A DNA stretch of 64,000 bases from Ptiloglossa arizonensis. Its lineage: Eukaryota > Arthropoda > Insecta > Hymenoptera > Colletidae. The notes beneath the pieces are model-generated. The model was not told where the DNA came from. It saw only the letters and a program-made list of their open reading frames with translations, and did not search any database. Shown in pieces: positions 36,120 to 48,463 of this stretch. The position numbers were made by a program, and so were the translations under genes. Position 1 is the first letter of the stretch; every line of letters begins with the position of its first letter. The stretch is from positions 95,835 to 159,834 of the forward strand of contig NW_027479300.1 of assembly GCF_051014685.1 (NCBI RefSeq), given 5' to 3'.

Positions 36120-37790
36120 TGATGCTCGACAAGCATAACTAGGACGGTCTAGGGGAAAAGTACCTATACCGTTGTAATCGGGCGAGTTTCTACTTTCAGA
36201 TGCAACAGAAATTTTGCGGATTGGTCAATCCGTTCGCGAGATATGGCAGTTTGGAGGTAAGAAACGCTCCAGAAACTCAAAATTTTCGCAGTTCTGATGC
36301 TCGAAACGAATAACTAGAACGGACTAGGGGAAAAGTACGCATACAGTTGTAATCGGGCGAGTTTCTACTTTCAGATGCAACAGAAATTTTGCGGATTGGT
36401 CAATCCGTTCGCGAGATATGGCAGTTTGTAGGTTAGAAACGCTTGAGAAACTCAACCTTTTCGCAGTTCTGATGCTCGAAACGAATAACTAGAACGGCCT
36501 AGGGGAAAAGTATGCATACCATTGTAATCGGGCGAGTTTCTACTTTCAGATGCAACAGAAATTTTGCGGATTGGTCAATCCGTTCGCGAGATATGGCAGT
36601 TTGTAGGTAAGAAACGCTTGAGAAACTCAAAATTTTCGCAGTTCTGATGCTCGACAAGCATAACTAGAACGGTCTAGGGGAAAGTACGCATACCGTTGTA
36701 ATCGGGCGAGTTTCTACTTTCAGATGCAACAGAAACTTTGCGGATTGGTCAATCCGTTCGCGAGATATAGCAGTTTGGAGGTAAGAAACGCTTGAGAAAC
36801 TCAAAATTTTCGCAGTTCTGATGCTCGAAACGAATAACTTGAACGGACTAGGGGAAAAGAACGCATACCGTTGTAGTCGGGCAAGTTTCTACTTTCAGAT
36901 GCAACAGAAATTTTGCGGATTGGTCAATCCGTTCGCGCGATATGGTAGTTTGTAGGTAAGAAACGCTTGAGAAACTCAAAATTTTCGCAGTTCTGATGCT
37001 CGACAAGCATAACTAGAACGGTCTAGGGGAAAGTACGCATACCGTTGTAATCGGGCGAGTTTCTACTTTCAGATGCAACAGAAATTTTGCGGATTGGTCA
37101 ATCCGTTCGCGAGATATGGCAGTTTGGAGGTAAGAAACGCTTGAGAAACTCAAAATTTTCGCAGTTCTGATGCTCGAAACGAATAACTAGAACGGACCAG
37201 GGGAAAAGTACGCATACCGTTGTAATCGGGCGAGTTTCTACTTTCAGATGCATCAGAAATTTTGCGGATTGGTCAATCCGTTCGCGAGATATGGCAGTTT
37301 GTAGGTAAGAAACGCTTGAGAAATTCAAAATTTTCGCAGTTCTGATGCTCGAAACGAATAACTAGAACGGCCTAGGGGAAAAGTACGCATACCGTTGTAA
37401 TCGGGCGACTTTACTTTCAGATGCAACAGAAATTTTGCGGATTGGTCAATCCGTTCGCGAGATATGGCAGTTTGGAAGTATGAAACACTTGAGAAACACA
37501 AAATTTTCGCAGTTCTGATGCTCGAAACGAATAAATAGAGCGGCCTAGGGGAAAAGTACGCATACCGTTGTAATCGGGCGAGTTTCTACTTTTAGATGCA
37601 TCAGAAATTTTGCGGATTGGTCAATCCGTTCGCGAGATATGGCAGTTTGTAGGTAAGAAACGCTTGAGAAACTCAAAATTTTCGCAGTTCTGATGCTCGA
37701 CAAGCATAACTAGAACGGTCTAGGGGAAAAGTACGCATACCGTTGTAATCGGGCGGGTTTCTACTTTCAGATGCAACAGAAATTTTGCGG
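36120..37790. repeat. Diverged satellite stretch with three deletions
   Basis: Ordinary monomers with many private changes (GATATAGCAG, AACTTGAACGG, GTTGTAGTCGG, GAAATTCAAAA). It holds two 1-nt deletions in the same A run (36681-36683 and 37030-37032), two monomers apart in otherwise similar monomers, and the only 2-nt deletion (37408-37413, GACTTTACTTTC for GACTTTCTACTTTC). No unit longer than two monomers is clear here. Confidence 0.8.
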
Positions 37791-38840
37791 ATTGGTCAAT
37801 CCGTTCGCGAGATATGGCAGTTTGTAGGTAAGAAACGCTTGAGAAACTCAACATTTTCGCAGTTCTGATGCTCGAAACGAATAACTAGAACGGCCTAGAG
37901 GAAAAGTACGCATACCGTTGTAATCGGGCGAGTTTCTACTTTCAGATGCAACAGAAACTTTGCGGATTGGTCAATCCGTTCGCGAGATATGGCAGTTTGG
38001 AGGTAAGAAACGCTTGAGAAACTCAAAATTTTCGCAGTTCTGATGTTCGAAACGAATAACTAGGACGGACTAGGGGAAAAGTACGCATACCGTTGTAATC
38101 GGGCGAGTTTCTACTTTCAGATGCAACAGAAATTTTGCGGATTGGTCAATCCGTTAGCGAGATATGGCAGTTTGGAGGTAAGAAACGCTTGAGAAACTCA
38201 AAATTTTCGCAGTTCTGATGCTCGACAAGCATAACTAGAACGGTCTAGGGCAAAAGTACGCATACCGTTGTAATCGGGCGGGTTTCTACTTTCAGATGCA
38301 ACAGAAATTTTGCGGATTGGTCAATCCGTTCGCGAGATATGGCAGTTTGCAGGTAAGAAACGCTTGAGAAACTCAACATTTTCTCAGTTCTGATGCTCGA
38401 AACGAATAACTAGAACGGCCTAGAGGAAAAGTACGCATACCGTTGTAATCGGGCGAGCTTCTACTTTCAGATGCAACAGAAACTTTGCGGATTGGTCAAT
38501 CCGTTCGCGAGATATGGCAGTTTGGAGGTAAGAAACGCTTGAGAAACTCAAAATTTTCGCAGTTCTGATGTTCGAAACGAATAACTAGGACGGACTAGGG
38601 GAAAAGTACGCATACCGTTGTAATCGGGCGAGTTTCTACTTTCAGATGCAACAGAAATTTTGCGGATTGGTCAATCCGTTAGCGAGATATGGCAGTTTGG
38701 AGGTAAGAAACGCTTGAGAAACTCAAAATTTTCGCAGTTCTGATGCTCGACAAGCATAACTAGGACGGTCTAGGGCAAAAGTACGCATACCGTTGTAATC
38801 GGGCGAGTTTCTACTTTCAGATGCAACAGAAATTTTGCGG
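37791..38840. repeat. 3-monomer (525 bp) tandem duplication
   Basis: Markers repeat at +525: GCGGGTTTC in the preceding tail (37755, 38280), CTAGAGGAAAAG (37896, 38421), GATGTTCGAAAC (38042, 38567), CCGTTAGCGA (38147, 38672) and AGGGCAAAAG (38247, 38772). Private differences in the second copy are TTTGCAGG, TTTTCTCAG, GAGCTTCTAC and TAGGACGG. Confidence 0.88.
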
Positions 38841-40415
38841 ATTGGTCAATCCGTTCGCGAGATATGGCAGTTTGTAGGTAAGAAACGCTTGAGAAACTCA
38901 ACATTTTCGCAGTTCTAATGCTCGAAACGAATAACTAGAACGGCCTAGGGGAAAAGTACGCATACCGTTGTAATCGGGCGAGTTTCTACTTTCAGATGCA
39001 ACAGAAATTTTGCGGATTGGTCAATCCGTTCGCGAGATATGGCAGTTTGGAGGTAAGATACGCTTGAGAAACTCAAAATATTCGCAGTTCTGATGCTCGA
39101 AACTAATAACTAGAACGGACCAGGGGAAAAGTACGCATAGCGTTGTAATCGGGCGAGTTTCTACTTTCAGATGCAACAGAAATTTTTCGGATTGGTCAAT
39201 CCGTTCGCGAGATATGGCAGTTTGTAGGTAAGAAACGCTTGAGAAACTCAACATTTTCGCAGTTCTGATGCTCGAAACGAATAACTAGACCGGCCTAGGG
39301 GAAAAGTATGCATACCGTTGTAATCGGGCGAGTTTCTACTTTCAGATGCAACAGAAATTTTGCGGATTGGTCAATCCGTTCGCGAGATATGGCAGTTTGG
39401 AAGTATGAAACACTTGAGAAACTCAAAATTTTCGCAGTTCTGATGCTCGACAAGCATAACTAGAACGGTCTAGGGGAAAAGTACGCATACCGTTGTAATC
39501 GGGCGAGTTTCTACTTTCAGATGCAGCAGAAATTTTGCGGATTGGTCAATCCGTTCGCGAGATATGGCAGTTTGTAGGTAAGAAACGCTTGAGAAACTCA
39601 ACATTTTCGCAGTTCTGATGCTCGAAACGAATAACTAGAACAGCCTAGGGGAAAAGTACGCATACCGTTGTAATCGGGCGAGTTTCTACTTTCAGATGCA
39701 ACAGAAATTTTGCGGATTGGTCAATCCGTTCGCGAGATATGGCAGTTTGTAGGTAAGAAACGCTTGAGAAACTCAAAATTTTCGCAGTTCTGATGCTCGA
39801 AACGAATAACTAGAACGGCCTAGGGGAAAAGTACGCATACCGATGTAATCGGGCAAGTTTCTACTTTCAGATGCAACAGAAATTTTGCGGATTGGTCAAT
39901 CCGTTCGCGAGATATGGCAGTTTGGAGGTAAGAAACGCTTGAGAAACTCAATATTTTCGCAGTTCTGATGCTCGACAAGCATAACTAGAACGGTCTAGGG
40001 GAAAAGTACGCATACCGTTGTAATCGGGCGAGTTTCTACTTTCAGATGCAACAGAAATTTTGCGGATTGGTCAATCCCTTCGCGAGATATGGCAGTTTGT
40101 AGGTAAGAAACGCTTGAGATGCTCAAAATTTTCGCAGTTCTGATGCTCGAAACGAATAACTAGAACGGACTAGGGGAAAAGTACGCATACCGTTGTAATC
40201 GGGCGAGTTTCTACTTTCAGATGCAACAGAAATTTTGCGGATTGGTCAATCCGTTCGCGAGATATGGCAGTTTGTAGGTAAGAAACGCTTGAGAAACTCA
40301 AAATTTTCGCAGTTCTGATGCTCGACAAGCATAACTAGGACGGTCTAGGGGAAAAGTACCCATACCGTTGTAATCGGGCGAGTTTCTACTTTCAGATGCA
40401 ACAGAAATTTTGCGG
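38841..40415. repeat. Satellite stretch without a clear long register
   Basis: Nine monomers, several with private changes (GGTAAGATACG, CATAGCG, TTTTTCGG, CTAGACCGG, GATGCAGCAG, AATCCCTTCG, GAGATGCTC). The pair GAAGTATG and CAGCC at about 39366-39715 resembles 47589-47938, which suggests shared ancestry over several monomers. Confidence 0.75.
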
Positions 40416-41815
40416 ATTGGTTAATCCGTTCGCGAGATATGGCAGTTTGGAGGTAAGAAACGCTTGAGAAACTCAAAATTTTCACCGTTCTGATGCTCGA
40501 AACGAATAACTAGAACGGACCAGGGGAAAAGTACGCATACCGTTGTAATCGGGCGAGTTTCTACTTTCAGATGCAACAGAAATTTTGCGGATTGGTCAAT
40601 CCGTTCGCGAGATATGGCAGTTTGTAGGTAAGAAACGCTTGAGAAACTCAAAATTTTCGCAGTTCTGATGCTCGACAAGCATAACTAGGACGGTCTAGGG
40701 GAAAAGTACCCATACCGTTGTAATCGGGCGAGTTTCTACTTTCAGATGCAACAGAAATTTTGCGGATTGGTCAATCCGTTCGCGAGATATGGCAGTTTGG
40801 AGGTAAGAAACGCTCCAGAAACTCAAAATTTTCGCAGTTCTGATGCTCGAAACGAATAACTAGAACGGACTAGGGGAAAAGTCCGCATACAGTTGTAATC
40901 GGGCGAGTTTCTACTTTCAGATGCAACAGAAATTTTGCGGATTGGTCAATCCGTTCGCGAGATATGGTAGTTTGTAGGTAAGAAACGCTTGAGAAACTCA
41001 AAATTTTCGCAGTTCTGATGCTCGACAAGCATAACTAGAACGGTCTAGGGGAAAAGTACGCATACCGTTGTAATCGGGCGAGTTTCTACTTTCAGATGCA
41101 ACAGAAATTTTGCGGATTGGTCAATCCGTTCGCGAGATATGGCAGTTTGGAGGTAAGAAACGCTTGAGAAACTCAAAATTTTCACCGTTCTGATGCTCGA
41201 AACGAATAACTAGAACGGACCAGGGGAAAAGTACGCATACCGTTGTAATCGGGCGAGTTTCTACTTTCAGATGCAACAGAAATTTTGCGGATTGGTCAAT
41301 CCGTTCGCGAGATATGGCAGTTTGTAGGTAAGAAACGCTTGAGAAACTCAAAATTTTCGCAGTTCTGATGCTCGACAAGCATAACTAGGACGGTCTAGGG
41401 GAAAAGTACCCATACCGTTGTAATCGGGCGAGTTTCTACTTTCAGATGCAACAGAAATTTTGCGGATTGGTCAATCCGTTCGCGAGATATGGCAGTTTGG
41501 AGGTAAGAAACGCTCCAGAAACTCAAAATTTTCGCAGTTCTGATGCTCGAAACGAATAACTAGAACGGACTAGGGGAAAAGTCCGCATACAGTTGTAATC
41601 GGGCGAGTTTCTACTTTCAGATGCAACAGAAATTTTGCGGATTGGTCAATCCGTTCGCGAGATATGGTAGTTTGTAGGTAAGAAACGCTTGAGAAACTCA
41701 AAATTTTCGCAGTTCTGATGCTCGACAAGCATAACTAGAACGGTCTAGGGGAAAAGTACGCATACCGTTGTAATCGGGCGAGTTTCTACTTTCAGATGCA
41801 ACAGAAATTTTGCGG
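40416..41815. repeat. 4-monomer (700 bp) tandem duplication
   Basis: The order TTCACCGTTC/GGACCAGG, TAGGACGG with GTACC, CTCCAG with GTCCGCATACAG, GGTAG with GACAAGC occurs at 40416-41115 and again at 41116-41815. The private GTCCGC and TTCACCG changes are shared, so the copies are recent. A C/T difference is at 40422 (TTAATCC against TCAATCC). Confidence 0.9.
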
Positions 41816-42690
41816 ATTGGTCAATCCGTTCGCGAGATATGGCAGTTTGTAGGTAAGAAACGCTTGAGAAACTCAACATTTTCGCAGTTCTGATGCTCGA
41901 AACGAATAACTAGAACGGCCTAGGGGAAAAGTACGCATACCGTTGTAATCGGGCGAGTTTCTACTTTCAGATGCAACAGAAATTTTGCGGGTTGGTCAAT
42001 CCGTTCGCGAGATATGGCAGTTTGGAGGTAAGAAACGCTTGAGAAACTCAAAATTTTCGCAGTTCTGATGCTCGAAACGAATAACTAGAACGGACCAGGG
42101 GAAAAGTACGCATACCGTTGTAATCGGTCGAGTTTCTACTTTCAGATGCAACAGAAATTTTGCGGATTGGTCAATCCGTTCGCGAGATATGGCAGTTTGT
42201 AGGTTAGAAACGCTTGAGAAACTCAACCTTTTCGCAGTTCTGATGCTCGAAACGAATAACTAGAACGGCCTAGGGGAAAAGTATGCATACCATTGTAATC
42301 GGGCGAGTTTCTACTTTCAGATGCAACAGAAATTTTGCGGATTGGTCAATCCGTTCGCGAGATATGGCAGTTTGGAAGTATGAAACACTTGAGAAACACA
42401 AAATTTTCGCAGTTCTGATGCTCGAAACGAATAACTAGAGCGGCCTAGGGGAAAAGTACGCATACCGTTGTAATCGGGCGAGTTTCTACTTTCAGATGCA
42501 ACAGAAATTTTGCGGGTTGGTCAATCCGTTCGCGAGATATGGCAGTTTGGAGGTAAGAAACGCATGAGAAACTCAAAATTTTCGCAGTTCTGATGCTCGA
42601 AACGAATAACTAGAACGGACCAGGGGAAAAGTACGCATACCGTTGTAATCGGGCGAGTTTCTACTTTCAGATGCAACAGAAATTTTGCGG
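41641..42690. repeat. 6-monomer block, copy 1 (repeats at +3,325)
   Basis: Order: GGTAG with GACAAGC, ACATTTT with GGCC, GCGGGTTGG with CGGTCGAG, GGTTAGAAAC with TATGCATACCATTG, GAAGTATGAAACAC with CTAGAGCGG, GCGGGTTGG with GGACCAGG. Recurs at 44966-46015. The middle three monomers also match 33420-33894. Private change: CGCATGAG near 42561. Confidence 0.8.
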
Positions 42691-44965
42691 ATTGGTCAAT
42701 CCGTTCGCGCGATATGGTAGTTTGTAGGTAAGAAACGCTTGAGAAACTCAAAATTTTCGCAGTTCTGATGCTCGACAAGCATAACTAGAACGGTCTAGGG
42801 GAAAAGTACGCATACCGTTGTAATCGGGCGAGTTTCTACTTTCAGATGCAACAGAAATTTTGCGTATTGGTCAATCCGTTGGCGAGATATGGCAGTTTGG
42901 AGGTAAGAAACGCTTGAGAAACTCAACATTTTCGCAGTTCTGATGCTCGACAAGCATAACTAGGACGGTCTAGGGGAAAAGTACGCATACCGTTGTAATC
43001 GGGCGACTTTCTACTTTCAGATGCAACAGAAATTTTGCGGATTGGTCAATCCGTTCGCGAGATATGGCAGTTTGGAGGTAAGCAACGCTTGAGAAACCCA
43101 AAATTTTCGCAGTTCTCATGCTCGAAACGAATAACTACAACGGCCTAGGGGAAAAGTACGCATACCGTTGTAATCGGGCGAGTTTCTACTTTCAGATGCA
43201 ACAGAAATTTTGCGGATTGGTCAATCCGTTGGCGAGATATGGCAGTTTGTAGGTAAGAAACGCTTGAGAAACTCAACATTTTCGCAGTTCTGATGCTCGA
43301 AACGAATAACTAGAACGGCCTAGGGGAAAAGTACGCATACCGTTGTAATCGGGCGAGTTTCTACTGTCAGATGCAACAGAAATTTTGCGGAGTGGTCAAT
43401 CCGTTCGCGAGATATGGCAGTTTGGAGGTAAGAAACGCTTGAGAAACTCAAAATTTTCGCAGTTCTGATGCTCGAAACGAATAACTAGAACGGACCAGGG
43501 GAAAAGTACGCATACCGTTGTAATCGGGCGAGTTTCTACTTTCAGATGCAACAGAAATTTTGCGGATTGGTCTATCCGTTCGCGAGATATGGCAGTTTGT
43601 AGGTAAGAAACGCTTGAGAAACTCAACATTTTCGCAGTTCTGATGCTCGAAACGAATAACTAGAACGGGCTAGGGGAAAAGTACGCATACCGTTGTAATC
43701 GGGCGAGTTTCTACTTTCAGATGCAACAGAAACTTTGCGGATTGGTCAATCCGTTCGCGAGATATGGCAGTTTGGAGGTAAGAAACGCTTGAGAAACTCA
43801 AAATTTTCGCAGTTCTGATGCTCGAAACGAATAACTAGAACGGACTAGGGGAAAAGAACGCATACCTTTGTAATCGGGCGAGTTTCTACTTTCAGATGCA
43901 ACAGAAATTTTGCGGATTGGTCAATCCGTTCGCGAGATATGGTAGTTTGTAGGTAAGAAACGCTTGAGAAACTCAAAATTTTCGCAGTTCTGAAGCTCGA
44001 CAAGCATAACTAGAACGGTCTAGGGGAAAAGTACGCATACCGTTGTAATCGGGCGAGTTTCTACTTTCAGATGCAACAGAAATTTTGCAGATTGGTCAAT
44101 CCGTTGGCGAGATATGGCAGTTTGTAGGTTAGAAACGCTTGAGAAACTCAACCTTTTCGCAGTTCTGATGCTCGAAACGAATAACTAGAACGGCCTAGGG
44201 GAAAAGTACGCATACCGTTGTAATCGGGCGAGTTTCTACTTTCAGATGCAACAGAAATTTTGCGGATTGGTCAATCCGTTCGCGAGATATGGTAGTTTGT
44301 AGGTAAGAAACGCTTGAGAAACTCAAAATTTTCGCAGTTCTGATGCTCGACAAGCATAACTAGAACGGTCTAGGGGAAAAGTACGCATACCGTTGTAATC
44401 GGGCGAGTTTCTACTTTCAGATGCAACAGAAATTTTGCGGATTGGTCAATCCGTTGGCGAGATATGGCAGTTTGTAGGTAAGAAACGCTTGAGAAACTCA
44501 ACATTTTCGCAGTTCTGATGCTCGAAACGAATAACTAGAACGGCTTAGGGGAAAAGTACGCATACCGTTGTAATCGGGCGAGTTTCTACTTTCAGATGCA
44601 ACAGAAATTTTGCGGATTGGTCAATCCGTTCGCGAGATATGGCAGTTTGGAGGTAAGAAACGCTTGAGAAACTCAAAATTTTCGCAGTTCTGATGCTCGA
44701 AACGAATAACTAGAACGGACCAGGGGAAAAGTACGCATAACGTTGTAATCGGGCGAGTTTCTACTTTCAGATGCAACAGAAATTTTGCGAGTTGGTCAAT
44801 CCGTTCGCGAGATATGGCAGTTTGTAGGTAAGAAACGCTTGAGAAACTCAAAATTTTTGCAGTTCTGATGCTCGAAACGAATAACTAGAACGGACTAGGG
44901 GAAAAGTACGCATACAGTTGTAATCGGGCGAGTTTCTACTTTCAGATGCAACAGAAATTTTGCGG
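42691..44965. repeat. Mixed satellite stretch between the two 6-monomer blocks
   Basis: It contains a CGCGCGATATGG monomer, a TAAGCAACG/CTCATGCTC monomer related to the 27-36 kb units, a CTACTGTCAG marker (as at 29193), and the old tetramer order GGGC, GAACG, GGTAG/GACAAGC, TTGGCGA at 43566-44265. Private changes: GGAGTGGTC, GTCTATCCG, TACCTTTG. No other sequence is present. Confidence 0.75.
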
Positions 44966-46015
44966 ATTGGTCAATCCGTTCGCGAGATATGGTGGTTTGT
45001 AGGTAAGAAACGCTTGAGAAACTCAAAATTTTCGCAGTTCTGATGCTCGACAAGCATAACTAGAACGGTCTAGGGGAAAAGTACGCATACCGTTGTAATC
45101 GGGCGAGTTTCTACTTTCAGATGCAACAGAAATTTTGCGGATTGGTCAATCCGTTCGCGAGATATGGCAGTTTGTAGGTAAGAAACGCTTGAGAAACTCA
45201 ACATTCTCGCAGTTCTGATGCTCGAAACGAATAACTAGAACGGCCTAGGGGAAAAGTACGCATACCGTTGTAATCGGGCGAGTTTCTACTTTCAGATGCA
45301 ACAGAAATTTTGCGGGTTGGTCAATCCGTTCGCGAGATATGGCAGTTTGGAGGTAAGAAACGCTTGAGAAACTCAAAATTTTCGCAGTTCTGATGCTCGA
45401 AACGAATAACTAGAACGGACCAGGGGAAAAGTACGCATACCGTTGTAATCGGTCGAGTTTCTACTTTCAGATGCAACAGAAATTTTGCGGATTGGTCAAT
45501 CCGTTCGCGAGATATGGCAGTTTGTAGGTTAGAAACGCTTGAGAAACTCAACCTTTTTGCAGTTCTGATGCTCGAAACGAATAACTAGAACGGCCTAGGG
45601 GAAAAGTATGCATACCATTGTAATCGGGCGAGTTTCTACTTTCAGATGCAACAGAAATTTTGCGGATTGGTCAATCCGTTCGCGAGATATGGCAGTTTGG
45701 AAGTATGAAACACTTGAGAAACACAAAATTTTCGCAGTTCTGATGCTCGAAACGAATAACTAGAGCGGCCTAGGGGAAAAGTACGCATACCGTTGTAATC
45801 GGGCGAGTTTGTACTTTCAGATGCAACAGAAATTTTGCGGGTTGGTCAATCCGTTCGCGAGATATGGCAGTTTGGAGGTAAGAAACGCTTGAGAAACTCA
45901 AAATTTTCGCAGTTCTGATGCTCGAAACGAATAACTAGAACGGACCAGGGGAAAAGTACGCATACCGTTGTAATCGGGCGAGTTTCTACTTTCAGATGCA
46001 ACAGAAATTTTGCGG
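44966..46015. repeat. 6-monomer block, copy 2
   Basis: It matches 41641-42690 at +3,325, with private changes GGTGG for GGTAG, ACATTCTCG for ACATTTTCG, and CTTTTTGCAG. The GGTGG and ATTCTCG changes are shared with copies at 49340, 51965, 55990 and 57565, so this copy, not the one at 41641, is nearest to the family that spread through the right third of the window. Confidence 0.8.
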
Positions 46016-48463
46016 ATTGGTCAATCCGTTCGCGAGATATGGCAGTTTGTAGGTAAGAAACGCTTGAGAAACTCAACATTTTCGCAGTTCTGATGCTCGA
46101 AACGAATAACTAGAACGGGCTAGGGGAAAAGTACGCATACCGTTGTAATCGGGCGAGTTTCTACTTTCAGATGCAACAGAAACTTTGCGGATTGGTCAAT
46201 CCGTTCGCGAGATATGGCAGTTTGGAGGTAAGAAACGCTTGAGAAACTCAAAATTTTCGCAGTTCTGATGCTCGAAACGAATAACTAGAACGGACTAGGG
46301 GAAAAGAACGCATACCGTTGTAATCGGGCGAGTTTCTACTTTCAGATGCAACAGAAATTTTGCGGATTGGTCAATCCGTTCGCGAGATATGGTAGTTTGT
46401 AGGTAAGAAACGCTTGAGAAACTCAAAATTTTCGCAGTTCTGATGCTCGACAAGCATAACTAGAACGGTCTAGGGGAAAAGTACGCATACCGTTGTAATC
46501 GGGCGAGTTTCTACTTTCAGATGCAACAGAAATTTGCGGATTGGTCAATCCGTTGGCGAGATATGGCAGTTTGTAGGTAAGAAACGCTTGAGAAACTCAA
46601 CAATTTCGCAGTTCTGATGCTCGAAACGAATAACTAAAACGGCCTAGGGGAAAAGTACGCATACCGTTGTAATCGGGCGAGTTTCTACTTTCAGATGCAA
46701 CAGAAATTTTGCGGATTGGTCAATCCGTTCGCGAGATATGGCAGTTTGGAGGTAAGAAACGCTTGAGAAACTCAAAATTTTCGCAGTTCTGATGCTCGAA
46801 ACGAATAACTAGAACGGACCAGGGGAAAAGTACGTATACCGTTGTAATCGGGCGGTTTCTACTTTCAGATGCAACAGAAACTTTGCGGATTGGTCAATCC
46901 GTTCGCGAGATATGGCAGTTTGGAGGTAAGAAACGCTTGAGAAACTCAAAATTTTCGCAGTTCTGATGCTCGAAACGAATAACTAGAACGGACTAGGGGA
47001 AAAGAACGCATACCGTTGTAATCGGGCGAGTTTCTACTTTCAGATGCAACAGAAATTTTGCGGATTGGTCAATCCGTTCGCGAGATATGGCAGTTTGTAG
47101 GTAAGAAACGCTTGAGAAACTCAACATTTTCGCAGTTCTGATGCTCGAAACGAATAACTAGAATGGGCTAGGTGAAAAGTACGCATACCGTTGTAATCGG
47201 GCGAGTTTCTACTTTCAGATGCAACAGAAACTTTGCGGATTGGTCAATCCGTTCGCGAGATATGGCAGTTTGGAGGTAAGAAACGCTTGAGAAACTCAAA
47301 ATTTTCGCAGTTCTGATGCTCGAAACGAATAACTAGAACGGACTAGGGGAAAAGAACGCATACCGTTGTAATCGGGCGAGTTTCTACTTTCAGATGCAAC
47401 AGAAATTTTGCGGATTGGTCAATCCGTTCGCGCGATATGGTAGTTTGTAGGTAAGAAACGCTTGAGAAACTCAAAATTTTCGCAGTTCTGATGCTCGACA
47501 AGCATAACTAGGACGGTCTAGGGGAAAAGTACGCATACCGTTGTAATCGGGCGAGTTTCTACTTTCAGATGCAACAGAAATTTTGCGGATTGGTCAATCC
47601 GTTCGCGAGATATGGCAGTTTGGAAGTATGAAACACTTGAGAAACTCAAAATTTTCGCAGTTCTGATGCTCGACAAGCATAACTAGAACGGTCTAGGGGA
47701 AAAGTACGCATACCGTTGTAATCGGGCGAGTTTCTACTTTCAGATGCAACAGAAATTTTGCGGATTGGTCAATCCGTTCGCGAGATATGGCAGTTTGTAG
47801 GTAAGAAACGCTTGAGAAACTCAACATTTTCGCAGTTCTGATGCTCGAAACGAATAACTAGAACAGCCTAGGGGAAAAGTACGCATACCGTTGTAATCGG
47901 GCGAGTTTCTACTTTCAGATGCAACAGAAATTTTGCGGATTGGTCAATCCGTTCGCGAGATATGGCAGTTTGTAGGTAAGAAACGCTTGAGAAACTCAAA
48001 ATTTTCGCAGTTCTGATGCTCGAAACGAATAACTAGAACGGCCTAGGGGAAAAGTACGCATACCGATGTAATCGGGCGAGTTTCTACTTTCAGATGCAAC
48101 AGAAATGTTGCGGATTGGTCAATCCGTTCGCGAGATATGGCAGTTTGGAAGTATGAAACACTTGAGAAACACAAAATTTTCGCAGTTCTGATGCTCGAAA
48201 CGAATAACTGGAACGGCCTAGGGGAAAAGTACGCATACCGTTGTAATCGGGCGAGTTTCTACTTTCAGATGCAACAGAAATTTTGCGGATTAGTCAATCC
48301 GTTCGCGAGTTATGGCAGTTTGGAGGTAAGAAACGCTTGAGAAACTCAATATTTTCGCAGTTCTGATGCTCGACAGGCATAACTAGAACGGTCTAGGGGA
48401 AAAGTACGCATACCGTTGTAATCGGGCGAGTTTCTACTTTCAGATGCAACAGAAATTTTGCGG
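46016..48463. repeat. Mixed satellite stretch with two deletions
   Basis: Ordinary monomers with two 1-nt deletions: AAATTTGCGG at 46531-46535 and GGGCGGTTTC at 46852-46856. The second deletion returns at 59802-59804 after an almost identical preceding monomer, so it was probably inherited there. From 47416 a run CGCGCGA/TAGGACGG, GAAGTATG, CAGCC, ACCGATG, GAAATGTTG, GAGTTATGG is found again, with one monomer missing, from 53539. Confidence 0.78.
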
